Of a stretch of 46,326 bases of DNA, positions 35,117 through 42,496 are shown one piece after another. The position numbers and the translations under genes are program-made. Below the pieces are notes generated by a model. The model worked only from the letters and a program-made list of their open reading frames with translations, did not search any database and was not told the DNA's origin. Every line of letters begins with the position of its first letter. The stretch's first letter is position 1. This stretch comes from a virus, in IMG/VR virus record IMGVR_UViG_3300038761_000006, positions 1-46,326 of that record. One strand, 5' to 3'.

Positions 35117-35314
35117 ATGGATATTGAGAAAGTATTTGCAGAACGATTTAAAACCGGAGTTACCCGGCGCTCAGATGAATTTAAAGCTGGGTACAGGGCA
35201 AGCCTGGAATTTGAGTCTAATGGCGTGAGAATTATCAATCCATACCGGATTGGTAGTGCGCAGGCTGATGCGTTCTGGGCTGGTGCGTTTGAGCGCCGCT
35301 TTACCAAAAATTAA
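35117..35314 (+). CDS. Small hypothetical protein
   Basis: The 65-residue protein starts at ATG 35117, after RBS cassette copy 1. A longer frame from 35039 would overlap the previous gene by 56 bases. The sequence (FAERFKTGVTRRSDEFKAGY and ASLEFESNG) resembles short phage proteins of unknown role. Codons and packing look normal for the operon. Confidence 0.6.
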   Translation: MDIEKVFAERFKTGVTRRSDEFKAGYRASLEFESNGVRIINPYRIGSAQADAFWAGAFERRFTKN

Positions 35315-35336
35315 CTTAACGAAAAGGTGGGAAACA

Positions 35337-36230
35337 ATGAAAAAATTATGTATTTATCACGGTAATTGCGCTGATGGTTTTGGCGCTGCTTGGGCTGTTC
35401 GTCATGCGCTGGGGGATGATGTGGAATTTCACGCTGGGCACTATGGTCATGAAGCGCCAGACGTTACCGGCCGCGATGTGATTCTGGTCGATTTTAGTTA
35501 CAAGCTTGATGTTTTGCAGGATTTGTCTTTTAAGGCAAATAGTATTCTGATCCTTGATCACCACAAATCAGCGCAGGAGGATTTGAAAGGGCTTGAACCG
35601 GTTAAAGAGAAGTTAGGCTATAAAGGCTTTTTTGATGAGCTCGGCCCTTGGTGTGATTCGCAAAATAAGCCGCTGATTGGTGCTTTGTTTGATATGGACC
35701 GTTCCGGGGCAATGATTGCCTGGGATTTTTTCCATGATGAGCCAGCGCCAGCCCTTATCCAACACATTCAGGATCGTGACTTGTGGCGTTTTAAATTGCC
35801 GGGCACCAAAGAAATCCAAGCTTGCGTTTTCAGTTATCCATACGACTTTGAATTTTGGGATAAGTTGATGGAGTGTGATCCCGCTGTACTTGAAAGAGAG
35901 GGTGAGGCGATCTTGCGCAAGCACATGAAAGACGTTCACGAACTGATTAACGTTGCCGCTCATCGCACCACAATCGCTGGCTATGATGTGCCGGTGATGA
36001 ATGCACCGTATTTCTACAGCAGTGAAGCTGGCAACATCATGAGCGAGGGCGAACCCTTTGCAGCCTGTTATTACGAAACCGCCAAAGGCCGGGTTTACAG
36101 CTTGCGATCTAAAGATAACGGCGTTGATGTTTCCGTTATTGCTTCACTCTTTGGTGGTGGTGGCCACAAAAACGCAGCGGGCTTTAGAATTGAATTTGAT
36201 AAGTTAAACACGCTGCAGGATGCCGCGTAA
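35337..36230 (+). CDS. DHH/DHHA1-family phosphoesterase
   Basis: The 297-residue protein has the DHH phosphoesterase motifs: HGNCADGFGAAW (8-19), D52 in VDFSY, LDHHKS with DHH at 74-76, D121 in FDMDRSGA and, at the C-terminus, GGGGHKNAAGF (about 273-283) of the DHHA1 substrate-binding part. Known relatives cut short RNA, cyclic dinucleotide products or related phosphodiesters using two metal ions. It starts at ATG 35337 just after RBS cassette copy 2. In a phage it could recycle nucleotides or destroy signalling nucleotides used in host defence; the substrate is not readable from sequence. Confidence 0.85.
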   Translation: MKKLCIYHGNCADGFGAAWAVRHALGDDVEFHAGHYGHEAPDVTGRDVILVDFSYKLDVLQDLSFKANSILILDHHKSAQEDLKGLEPVKEKLGYKGFFDELGPWCDSQNKPLIGALFDMDRSGAMIAWDFFHDEPAPALIQHIQDRDLWRFKLPGTKEIQACVFSYPYDFEFWDKLMECDPAVLEREGEAILRKHMKDVHELINVAAHRTTIAGYDVPVMNAPYFYSSEAGNIMSEGEPFAACYYETAKGRVYSLRSKDNGVDVSVIASLFGGGGHKNAAGFRIEFDKLNTLQDAA

Positions 36231-36252
36231 AACTTTAACGAAAAGGTGGGAT

Positions 36253-36438
36253 ATGGCGAAAGTAAAAGTTACTTACGTGGCAACAATGGTTGAAACCATT
36301 GATTGGCCAGATGATGAAATGGACGATTTCAACTATGACAACTTGTGTGTGAATCTCAACCCTGAAGAAGCCGCAAGCTGTTCGCCCGACGTTGAAATTG
36401 AAACCGTCCTGGTAAATGGCAAGAGCCACGATTTTTAA
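36253..36438 (+). CDS. Small acidic protein
   Basis: The 61-residue protein starts at ATG 36253, two bases after RBS cassette copy 3. It is strongly acidic (DWPDDEMDDFNYDN) with an N-terminal beta strand (AKVKVTYVATMVETI). Small acidic phage proteins often act as DNA mimics, but nothing specific supports that here beyond charge. Its stop is followed by cassette copy 4. Confidence 0.6.
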   Translation: MAKVKVTYVATMVETIDWPDDEMDDFNYDNLCVNLNPEEAASCSPDVEIETVLVNGKSHDF

Positions 36439-36457
36439 TTTAACGAATAGGTGGGAT

Positions 36458-36886
36458 ATGGAACAAGTAATGTTAATTGGCCCAAAGGGTGAGTTTGAAG
36501 CGCCGGGCAAGCGTCTTGATTATTGCACTCACTTTGCTGTCACGATGGCGCGATTTGGCTATTTTGATGTAACTCACGCGCCAAGTGGTAAAGGCATGAT
36601 CAGAAACTTTGAGAGAGCAATAAACGCTTTTGAAGCAATGATCCTTTTGCAAGAAGCTGCAGATGAACTAGGCATACCAGCGGATGCCGACGAACAAACG
36701 TTCCTTGGGGCAGTTAAGAAACCGGTAAAACTCAAAGCGCTAGGTGATTTAAAGTTCATCGAGTACTGCCAGATAAAGGACAGCGTTATTACTGGTGATG
36801 AATTTCCATGGGAAAGCGATGAAACTTGCCCTCATTACCGGGTTGCTGAACTGTGCGAAAAGCACGACATAGAATTTAACGTATAG
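36458..36886 (+). CDS. Hypothetical protein
   Basis: The 142-residue protein starts at ATG 36458, two bases after RBS cassette copy 4. It has a helical centre (ERAINAFEAMILLQEAADEL) and two Cys near the C-terminus (CPHYRVAELCEK). No family recognised. It belongs to the same cassette-linked gene block as the DHH phosphoesterase. Confidence 0.6.
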   Translation: MEQVMLIGPKGEFEAPGKRLDYCTHFAVTMARFGYFDVTHAPSGKGMIRNFERAINAFEAMILLQEAADELGIPADADEQTFLGAVKKPVKLKALGDLKFIEYCQIKDSVITGDEFPWESDETCPHYRVAELCEKHDIEFNV

Positions 36887-36897
36887 GTGGGATAGGG

Positions 36898-37569
36898 ATG
36901 AAAAACAGATTTTACCTTGCTTGTTTCAGGGATAACGTGGGGGCCAATGTCGGCTTTCACGCCATCGATGGCAAAGGCTATGTGACCGATATCGATAAGG
37001 CGCACCAGTACACACTGGAACAGGCACAAAGAGCCTGGGATTGTGGCCGCGAGATTGACCAGCCAATTTCTGCCGATCACGTTGATTCAATGTTTATGTG
37101 GAAAGTGGATTGCCAATACATACCACACGAAACCTTTCTTGATCCGCAATACGATCAATACGTGGCGTTTCAAAAAGGCCGATGGAGTGGTAACGATGTG
37201 TTTTGGCTTAATGATTATCAACTGCCAAGCGTTAATTTCAGTGAAGCGAAGCGCTTCAGCATCGATGAAGCAAAGGAATATAAGTACAGCGACAAGGTGG
37301 TGTATGTTCCCTTTGAAATGGCTGACAAGGCTAAGCGGCGCACGTTTGATTATGTGAAATTTGATGCGCGGATCATGGTGCAGGGTGCTGGGCTTAAAAT
37401 GCCGGATTGGTTGAAGCGTGAGAAGCGCCGGAGTAATAACCCAAAGGTGCGCTGGAATTGTCCATGCTGTGGAAAAATCAACTGGCAATTAAACCCGTAT
37501 GATTTTGACGGTTGCAGTGATAATACCTGTGAGGAATACCGAGGCGCTTACAAATTCTTTGTAGCGTAA
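36898..37569 (+). CDS. Hypothetical protein with C-terminal zinc finger
   Basis: The 223-residue protein begins after cassette copy 5. Most of it is aromatic and mixed alpha/beta without a known pattern. The C-terminal part has WNCPCCGKINWQ followed by DGCSDNTC (C188, C190/C191, C206, C211), a likely zinc-binding ribbon. A DNA- or RNA-binding role is possible. It ends at cassette copy 6. Confidence 0.6.
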   Translation: MKNRFYLACFRDNVGANVGFHAIDGKGYVTDIDKAHQYTLEQAQRAWDCGREIDQPISADHVDSMFMWKVDCQYIPHETFLDPQYDQYVAFQKGRWSGNDVFWLNDYQLPSVNFSEAKRFSIDEAKEYKYSDKVVYVPFEMADKAKRRTFDYVKFDARIMVQGAGLKMPDWLKREKRRSNNPKVRWNCPCCGKINWQLNPYDFDGCSDNTCEEYRGAYKFFVA

Positions 37570-37617
37570 AACTTTCACGAAAAGGGTGATTAGCCCGACA
37601 ACAAATAGGAACTAACA

Positions 37618-38157
37618 ATGACCGAACCAACAGTAAAATTTAAAACCATTATCGAATTTCACGGCATGTTTCTTACCGTGATCACTTTTGAGAATAAAGA
37701 CTACGTACCGCTAAAACCTATCGTGGAAATGTTAGGGCTACAGTGGAAATCGGCCAGAGAATCCGCCATCTCTGGCGATAATCGCGAATTATATGGGAGC
37801 TGTGAGTTAAAAGAGCCGGTTTTTAATAGTTTCGACACCCTTAAGGGTGCGAAAAACACGATGTTCATTCTGCTGGAATCGTGTGAGATATTTCTTGCGA
37901 GAGTAAACACGTCCAGAGTTAGGGCTAACGGTAACGAGACTGTGGCGGATAACCTGCTGGCCTTGCAAAAAGAATGGCGTAAAGCGCTGCATGACTACGA
38001 AACCAAAGGGATCGCATTTAAATCCAACAAGGGCAGTGACCTGGTTAAACTGGATAAAATCAAAGACCCACACATAAAAGCTGAGTACGCCCGGGATATT
38101 AACGAACGGTACGGTTTGCGTATTCCCATAGGTAAACAAAGCGCACTGGATGTATAA
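37618..38157 (+). CDS. Phage antirepressor-type protein (P22_AR_N-like)
   Basis: The 179-residue protein matches the N-terminal domain of P22-type antirepressors: IIEFHGMFLTVITFENKDY, then VPLKPIVEMLGLQWKSARES, with the later HDYETKG segment. P22 Ant inactivates phage repressors by binding them. Here it lacks a longer C-terminal effector, so it may act alone or with the Bro-N protein encoded after the structured leader. ATG 37618 is preceded by GGAACTAAC, a start context also seen before 33130 and 44752. Confidence 0.75.
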   Translation: MTEPTVKFKTIIEFHGMFLTVITFENKDYVPLKPIVEMLGLQWKSARESAISGDNRELYGSCELKEPVFNSFDTLKGAKNTMFILLESCEIFLARVNTSRVRANGNETVADNLLALQKEWRKALHDYETKGIAFKSNKGSDLVKLDKIKDPHIKAEYARDINERYGLRIPIGKQSALDV

Positions 38158-38176
38158 CGAACAAAAAGCGTAATAG

Positions 38177-38421
38177 TTGACACCCGATTCATTCAGGTGT
38201 AGCTTTTCAGGTACTAAAATATACAAGCGGTATTCCGCACCCGAAAGCCTTTGCGGTTTTTTTGTGCCTGAAAAGCAGTCACGCGCCATATTTTTATGGC
38301 GGGTTGAGAGGCGTAATACAATACCCGCAAGGGAAATAGGCCCGGAGCTACTTGTATAGCTTTAGTTGAGACCTGCCACCCAAAAGGTGGTGAATACTAC
38401 TTAAATATACAAGGCAATATT
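38177..38421 (+). ncRNA. C4-antisense-like structured leader between antirepressor genes
   Basis: This 264-base gap is full of pairing. GCTTTTCAGGTAC (38202-38214) pairs with GTGCCTGAAAAGC (38264-38276), enclosing GCGG-TATT-CCGC (38227-38238) and CGAAAGCCTTTGCG followed by T7. CGCCATA/TATGGCG (38284-38301) and CCACC/GGTGG (38376-38390) are further hairpins. CTTGTAT (38351-38357) is complementary both to 38221-38227 and to 38407-38413, the latter beside the SD of the next gene. A TTGACA at 38177 could start it. P1/P7 C4 RNA, which represses ant by antisense pairing to its leader, is the parallel. Identity as C4 is an inference. Confidence 0.5.
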
Positions 38422-38973
38422 ATGACAAACATTCAATCGGCCGAGTTACAGGCCAATACCAACCCGTTTCTTTACTCGAGTATTCAAATTAACACCGCCA
38501 TCGATGACAAAGGCGATGCCTGGTTAGTGGCAAAAGAGGTGTTTGAAGCCCTTGAAATTGCATGGAGAGGGACAAAAAGCCTGCAAAAACTGCCAGAAAC
38601 GTGGAAAGCTATACGGAGTTTCCGTACCCCTTCTGGCACTCAGGACACCATTTTCATAAACGAACCGGCCGTGTACATGGTGGCCTTTCGATCCAATAAG
38701 CCCGAAGCAGTTAAGTTTACCCAGTGGGTATGCGAAGAAGTATTGCCGGCCATTCGTCGCCAGGGCTTTTACGGTAGCGTAACGCTTAAAGAGCAAAACA
38801 CCCTGCGTAGCCAAAAAGTAAAGCTGCTGCAGCTGCTGGCCGCCACCAAAGACGCGTTTATGCACGACAGCTTAATAACCAGCCTGCGCAACGTAAGTAA
38901 CTTACTGGGTGAACCCATGCCAAGCACAGCTCTAATTGGTAAAGACGTTCGCCAGCTGCCGCTCGGGGTGTAG
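38422..38973 (+). CDS. Bro-N antirepressor-type protein
   Basis: The 183-residue protein carries a Bro-N domain at about 25-120 (DDKGDAWLVAKEVFEALEI, then WKAIRSFRTPSGTQDTIFI and NEPAVYMVAFRSNKPEAVKF with FTQWVCEEVLPAIRRQGFY). Bro-N proteins are common phage antirepressors and DNA-binding regulators. Together with the preceding P22_AR_N-like gene and the structured leader it forms an ant-type locus. An AAGG SD lies inside the ATACAAGG stretch that can pair with upstream RNA. Confidence 0.85.
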   Translation: MTNIQSAELQANTNPFLYSSIQINTAIDDKGDAWLVAKEVFEALEIAWRGTKSLQKLPETWKAIRSFRTPSGTQDTIFINEPAVYMVAFRSNKPEAVKFTQWVCEEVLPAIRRQGFYGSVTLKEQNTLRSQKVKLLQLLAATKDAFMHDSLITSLRNVSNLLGEPMPSTALIGKDVRQLPLGV

Positions 38974-38974
38974 T

Positions 38975-39151
38975 ATGGAAAATAAATACTACGAAGACCT
39001 GGTAATGATCAGCCAGTACGTTAACGGCTTACAGCATTTATTTGAAGCCATGCCCGACGGCCAGTTAGATGCCGTAGAGCCTATTGAAATGGTAAGACTG
39101 CTGGAACCGATGAGTAATAAACTGCGAAATATCCTGCAACTTACTGCCTGA
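38975..39151 (+). CDS. Small acidic helical protein
   Basis: The 58-residue protein starts at ATG 38975, right after the Bro-N stop, and ends 18 bases before a terminator. It is helical and acidic (MENKYYEDLVMISQYVNGLQ). It is the last gene of the long early operon. No family recognised. Confidence 0.6.
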   Translation: MENKYYEDLVMISQYVNGLQHLFEAMPDGQLDAVEPIEMVRLLEPMSNKLRNILQLTA

Positions 39152-39169
39152 TTACACGGTAAACAATCA

Positions 39170-39195
39170 AAGCCGCTGCAAAAGCGGCTTTTTTT
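39170..39195 (+). terminator. Intrinsic terminator of the early operon
   Basis: AAGCCGCT (39170-39177) pairs with AGCGGCTT (39183-39190) around a GCAAA loop and is followed by T's. It closes the rightward early operon that starts at 26802. Confidence 0.88.
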
Positions 39196-39247
39196 ATTGC
39201 GTGTTTTCCTTTAAGTTAAAAACAGTATTAACTAACAAGGAACAGGG

Positions 39248-39601
39248 ATGAAAGTTATTTTAATATTGGCAATGTGCCTGGCAGTACTATCGTGTAGTAA
39301 GAAAGGGCCACACCATCCAGATAAATGGGGCGCTTTGGTGGCGTGCCAGGATTCAGTTAAAAATCGTTTAAAAGACCCTCGAAGCGCAGAATTTGAGAGT
39401 TCTAGTAACGCCTCTATTACCGAGATAAAAAAAGTAAAGCTGGGTACTGGATATAAAACCACTTACCAGGTGCTCGGTTTTGTTTATGCAAAAAATTCAT
39501 TTGGTGGAGCAGTTCGCACAAAATATGGTTGCGATGTTATGGGGAGAACCCAGGAGAAAGGTTATCCAAAATGGACGGTATATAATGTGGTTGTTATGTA
39601 A
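39248..39601 (+). CDS. Putative lipoprotein (lysogenic-conversion type)
   Basis: The 117-residue protein has a signal peptide with a lipobox: MKVILILAMCLAVLSC, cleavage before C16, followed by SKKG. The mature part holds VKNRLKDPRSAEFESS, a pattern common in small bacterial lipoproteins and moron proteins. It stands alone between two terminators with its own AAGGA SD, as expected for a moron gene expressed in lysogeny. It may alter the cell surface or exclude other phages; this is inference. Confidence 0.75.
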   Translation: MKVILILAMCLAVLSCSKKGPHHPDKWGALVACQDSVKNRLKDPRSAEFESSSNASITEIKKVKLGTGYKTTYQVLGFVYAKNSFGGAVRTKYGCDVMGRTQEKGYPKWTVYNVVVM

Positions 39602-39604
39602 TAA

Positions 39605-39624
39605 GGGGCGTAAGCCCCTTTTTT
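39605..39624 (+). terminator. Intrinsic terminator at the group II intron 5' edge
   Basis: GGGGC (39605-39609) pairs with GCCCC (39614-39618) around a GTAA loop, followed by six T's. It ends the lipoprotein transcript. The group II intron starts directly after the T run. Confidence 0.8.
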
Positions 39625-40474
39625 GTTTGCCCAGCGAAGCTGGCAAACCCGTCAGGTTGAAAGAAACCTGAATCACCCTGACTGAGGGGAAGATAATCCG
39701 AATGGCAAGGGCGTTGTTGGCCAACGGCAGGGTCTGAAGGAAGCCATAGGAAGTTAGAGGTACACAACGCAAGTGAACCTGATTCGGCAAGACAGGAGGG
39801 TAAGCGTGCAAAATAGCGCGAAGCCCGATACTCAGTCAGTCCTGTTTTGTGTTTGAGGGTGGAATTTCTAACAGGGAGCCAGTGCAGTAACTGGGGAAGC
39901 CTGGCATTAGATCCAATCAAATGGTTGGACGTATCGTTCAAGGAGTGATCCAAGAATGTTGCGAGTGTGAGGTGGCAGATGAACCCGTAGTAGTGAGTAA
40001 GGCTAGGCCGATGAAAGCCAGTAATGGTGTGGAGGGTAAAACCAAGCCGACTATCAGCATTGTGTTTGATAGGATCTATTTTAGCCAAAAGCTTAAATGG
40101 ATTGCGAAGGGGGGAAGCAGACTTTAAGACTCTGATGAGTTGTGAGTTTTTTTATCATTGATACACAAGCCGCCAGATCAGCGGGACAAGTCGAATCGGT
40201 GCGCTAGGAATAGTGATGTCTGGTGAGACAGGCCGTATATGGGAAGTAATTGTAGTCAAATTTGGTAGATTGCCTCAGTGCTAGAACGCCAAACCCTGCA
40301 ATGAAAGTTACCACAATGTTAGAAAATGAACGATGTCCATAGGGCGCACGATACTAGATTGCAAATTAGCATTGTGTCACTTAGCAAGTGATATGAAGTA
40401 TGCAGGAGCCGTATACGAGGCCCGTACGTACGGTTCTGTGAGAGGGATGAGGCGCAAGCCTCACCCTACTCGAT
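39625..40474 (+). mobile_element. Group II intron without reverse transcriptase gene
   Basis: About 850 bases without a credible gene show group II intron features. Near the 3' end, GAGCCGTATACGAGGCCCGT (40406 on) with ACGTACGGTTC is domain V including the AGC triad. Domain VI follows at 40442-40474: GAG/CTC, AGGG/CCCT and TGAGGC/GCCTCA arms with a GCAA loop, a bulged A at 40468 seven bases from the end, and a CTACTCGAT 3' end. The 5' side (GTTTGCCCAGCGAAGCTGGC) and the GTCTGAAGGAAGCC segment are like bacterial intron domain I. The domain V tip is shorter than usual. No RT frame is present, so mobility would need help in trans. Start just after a terminator T run recalls intron insertion behind terminators. 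Confidence 0.8.
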
Positions 40475-40616
40475 AATCGTCGTTTGCGGCGTCTATACAG
40501 GTATTAATTAATTCGTGTAACGCCTGGTAATGATCACTATCATTTTCTTCCATAACTACCAGTAAATCCTTTATTGATGTAAGTAAATTGCTTACCAGAT
40601 ATAATTTATAATCCAT
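40461..40616 (-). CDS. Small acidic protein, 3' end made by the intron
   Basis: This 51-residue minus-strand frame has AGGAAG six bases before ATG (cat at 40614-40616). The product is helical and acidic (MDYKLYLVSNLLTSIKDLLV, then MEENDSDHYQALHELINTC). The last codons (from about 40474 downward) come from the 3' end of the group II intron, so the natural C-terminus was probably cut by the intron insertion. It lies downstream of the XRE gene on the same strand. Confidence 0.6.
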   Translation of the reverse strand: MDYKLYLVSNLLTSIKDLLVVMEENDSDHYQALHELINTCIDAANDDYRVG

Positions 40617-40662
40617 TATAACTTCCTGATTAACTTATCCTTTTGTTTAAGGCATTCCAAAT

Positions 40663-40703
40663 TAGCAATTAAATTTGCTATTTGTCTGTGAATTCAAATT
40701 CAC
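40663..40703. promoter_or_regulatory. Two palindromes between the small gene and the XRE gene
   Basis: TAGCAA-N6-TTGCTA (40663-40680) and GTGAATT-CA-AATTCAC (40688-40703) lie next to each other in the AT-rich gap. They could be operators for the nearby XRE regulator on the promoter of the small minus-strand gene. Confidence 0.4.
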
Positions 40704-40741
40704 ATTTAAGAACAATTGCTTATATATAATAAAAGGATTGC

Positions 40742-41005
40742 TTAATTTTCATCTAATAAGCCAATCAGGTATTTAGTGAATTCGGTTAAGTGTTCGTGGC
40801 TTACCCGGTCCTTACAGTTATAACACCACTGGTGAATAACAGACCAACGTAAACCACGAATGGCAGATGGCCTGTTGCGCTCTATAGCGCTAACCGATTC
40901 ACGGGTAATTTTAATGCGGTATGCAATATCCTGTTGCGTAAAGCCAGCCCGTAGCCGTAGTTCCTTCAATCTCCGCCCATCAAATAGCAATGGGATATCT
41001 TTCAT
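40742..41005 (-). CDS. XRE-type helix-turn-helix regulator
   Basis: The 87-residue protein has an XRE fold at about 9-45: GRRLKELRLRAGFTQQDIAY and RIKITRESVSAIERN. The rest carries two Cys (CYNC) and a helical end. It is divergent to the tyrosine integrase across a motif-rich gap of about 490 bases, so it may control that integrase. No strong SD is visible before ATG 41005. Confidence 0.8.
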   Translation of the reverse strand: MKDIPLLFDGRRLKELRLRAGFTQQDIAYRIKITRESVSAIERNRPSAIRGLRWSVIHQWCYNCKDRVSHEHLTEFTKYLIGLLDEN

Positions 41006-41109
41006 CTGCTACATGAACCCTGTGCACAACTATCGCTTAAAAGTGTCGATACAAGCCGACACCTAGGATGTTTAATTTTAAAGTAAGTGGGGGCGCATAT
41101 CTCAGTTTT

Positions 41110-41470
41110 CGGACAATTTAAGCATTAATTCGCCTTACTTTTTGTATGTTGTTGTTTTTATTTGTTTATTTTTTATTGCGCCTTTTGTTCCTGTCCATTT
41201 TCGTGTTGATTCTGTCCGTTTTTGTGTATTTGTTGCCCGTTTTCGTTGTTTTTTGATTCGGCCTTTATTTATTTATTTATTTTTTTCTTTAAAAAGAAAG
41301 AGATAAAAATAATAGTAAAGGTGGGCTGTCCGGATTGATTTTAGCTATCTGGTCGGAACTGTCCGGAAAAAATTGAGGTGATCGGTTTTTTCGGACAGTT
41401 TCGGACAGGCCTTTACCCTTGTTTTGCGCGGCCTGCATGGCTAAAAAAGGGGAAATGTCCGAATGTCCGG
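41110..41470. repeat. Array of about ten TGTCCG motifs before the tyrosine integrase
   Basis: CTGTCCG or its complement occurs at 41110 (reverse), 41191 (CTGTCCA), 41212, 41233 (TTGCCCG), 41326, 41359, 41392 and 41402 (both reverse), 41456 and 41464. The three at 41191, 41212 and 41233 are exactly 21 bp apart, with GTTTTCGT following. AACTGTCCG-g-AAAAAA (41357-41372) and TTTTTTCGGACAGTT (41386-41400) form a 15-bp inverted repeat with one bulge. Arm-type integrase sites, an operator array or iterons are all possible. The rest of 41006-41497 is AT-rich and holds no gene. Confidence 0.65.
41411..41429 (+). promoter_or_regulatory. Possible fourth copy of the late promoter-like element
   Basis: CTTTACCCTTGTTTTGCGC matches CTTTACCCTAACTTTGCGC of the other copies at 16 of 19 bases, the three mismatches being adjacent. 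It lies 69 bases before the tyrosine integrase start. It may be a chance match. Confidence 0.35.
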
Positions 41471-41497
41471 AAAAATCTGCCCCTGGGGGATATTTAT

Positions 41498-42496
41498 ATG
41501 CTGGATCACATTGAACAGTGGTTGCAGAAAAAAGTGCTAAACGAAGGCAAGTCAGACGAAACGGCAAAAAAATACCGCTATTACCTGCACCTGTTAAACG
41601 ACTTTTTCACCGAACTGGACATTAACTACCTGTTGGCAACCAATAAGCAGCTGGAAAGTTTTGTTGGTTTGTACCTGCATAAAAAGAAGCTGGCACCGCG
41701 CAGCCGGCGAACGGCAGTGGCAGCGGTGAAAGGGTTTTATAATTACTTAGATAGTGAGCATATCTGCCAAAGCAATGTGGCAGCGAGTTTACCCTATCCA
41801 GCAAGCGCTAACCGGATCCCGGTGGCGATGGGGCTAAAAAATTATGAACGGTTGCTGCAACAATGTGACCTGGACACCTTCACCGGTATTCGTGATGCGG
41901 CTATGCTAGCGCTAATGGGCGGTTGTGGTATTCGCCTGGCGGGCCTGACAGGGTTAAACCAGGGCAATGTTATTGTTTACGACTACAACGGCACCGAACG
42001 CCTGGCAATAAAAGTAATCGAAAAAGGCAAAAAAGAGCGGGTATTACCCGTACCGCTGGAAGCCCAGGTTTATTTGCGGGTATATATTGGCCACCCAGAG
42101 CTAAAACATATTAATCGCACCTTACCCAATGGCGACCAGGTGTTATTTGTCAGCACGCAAAATCGCAATGTAAACGAGTGGGATTATTACGGCGAAGCCA
42201 GGCGGATAAGCCGCCGTTCAGTTCAAAAAATGCTAACAAAGCTTGGCGAACGGGCAGGTGTTCCAGCTAATCAGTGCCACCCGCACGCCCTACGCCATTT
42301 AACCGGCGCCGAATACGCCGAAGAGGATCTTGATATCTTAACGCGGCAAATCCTATTGGGCCATAAAGATCCCAAGGCAACTGAAATATACACACAGCTG
42401 GCCCTGCGTAAGTTAACCAGCCAGGTTGATAAGGCCAACCCATTAGGCAAGGTAAAAACCGCTGTTACGCCGCTTATCGACGCGCTGCGTTCGTAA
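41498..42496 (+). CDS. Tyrosine integrase/recombinase, full length
   Basis: The 332-residue protein has an N-terminal SAM-like core-binding domain (residues 1-100) and a catalytic domain with R146 (GCGIRLAGLTGL), a Lys in EKGKKERVLPV (about 176-179), H263 and R266 (HPHALRHLTG), H289 (LLGHKDP) and nucleophile Y298 (EIYTQLA). The sequence is XerC/D-like in size and order. ATG 41498 has a GGGGGA SD nine bases upstream; the longer frame from 41378 runs through the TGTCCG array. It overlaps the convergent RHH gene by 23 bases. It probably serves a nested element or plasmid-like module rather than the tRNA-Asn junction. Confidence 0.9.
   Translation: MLDHIEQWLQKKVLNEGKSDETAKKYRYYLHLLNDFFTELDINYLLATNKQLESFVGLYLHKKKLAPRSRRTAVAAVKGFYNYLDSEHICQSNVAASLPYPASANRIPVAMGLKNYERLLQQCDLDTFTGIRDAAMLALMGGCGIRLAGLTGLNQGNVIVYDYNGTERLAIKVIEKGKKERVLPVPLEAQVYLRVYIGHPELKHINRTLPNGDQVLFVSTQNRNVNEWDYYGEARRISRRSVQKMLTKLGERAGVPANQCHPHALRHLTGAEYAEEDLDILTRQILLGHKDPKATEIYTQLALRKLTSQVDKANPLGKVKTAVTPLIDALRS

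Larger units (their letters stand above)
35093..37588 (+). repeat. Six copies of an intergenic RBS cassette
   Basis: The sequence TAACGAAAAGGTGGG with an A/T-rich lead (AACTTT or AATTT) recurs between genes at 35093-35108, 35313-35331, 36231-36250, 36437-36455, 36873-36891 and 37570-37588. The AGGTGGG part is the SD, 2-6 bases before ATG in the best copies. Upstream stop codons merge with the repeat or lie next to it. Copies 1 and 6 are degenerate at the SD. Confidence 0.75.

Noticed and set aside
38202-38276. Retron-like inverted repeats in the antirepressor gap
   Set aside because: No reverse transcriptase anywhere in the window; a C4-type RNA fits the gene context.
38177-38359. 60-residue plus-strand frame in the antirepressor gap
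   Set aside because: It runs through hairpins and the T run of the structured leader; RNA function explains the stretch better.
39594-40127. Frames on both strands in the group II intron (for example 39921-40127 plus, 39594-40088 minus)
   Set aside because: They overlay intron RNA domains, lack reverse transcriptase motifs and have no credible SD.
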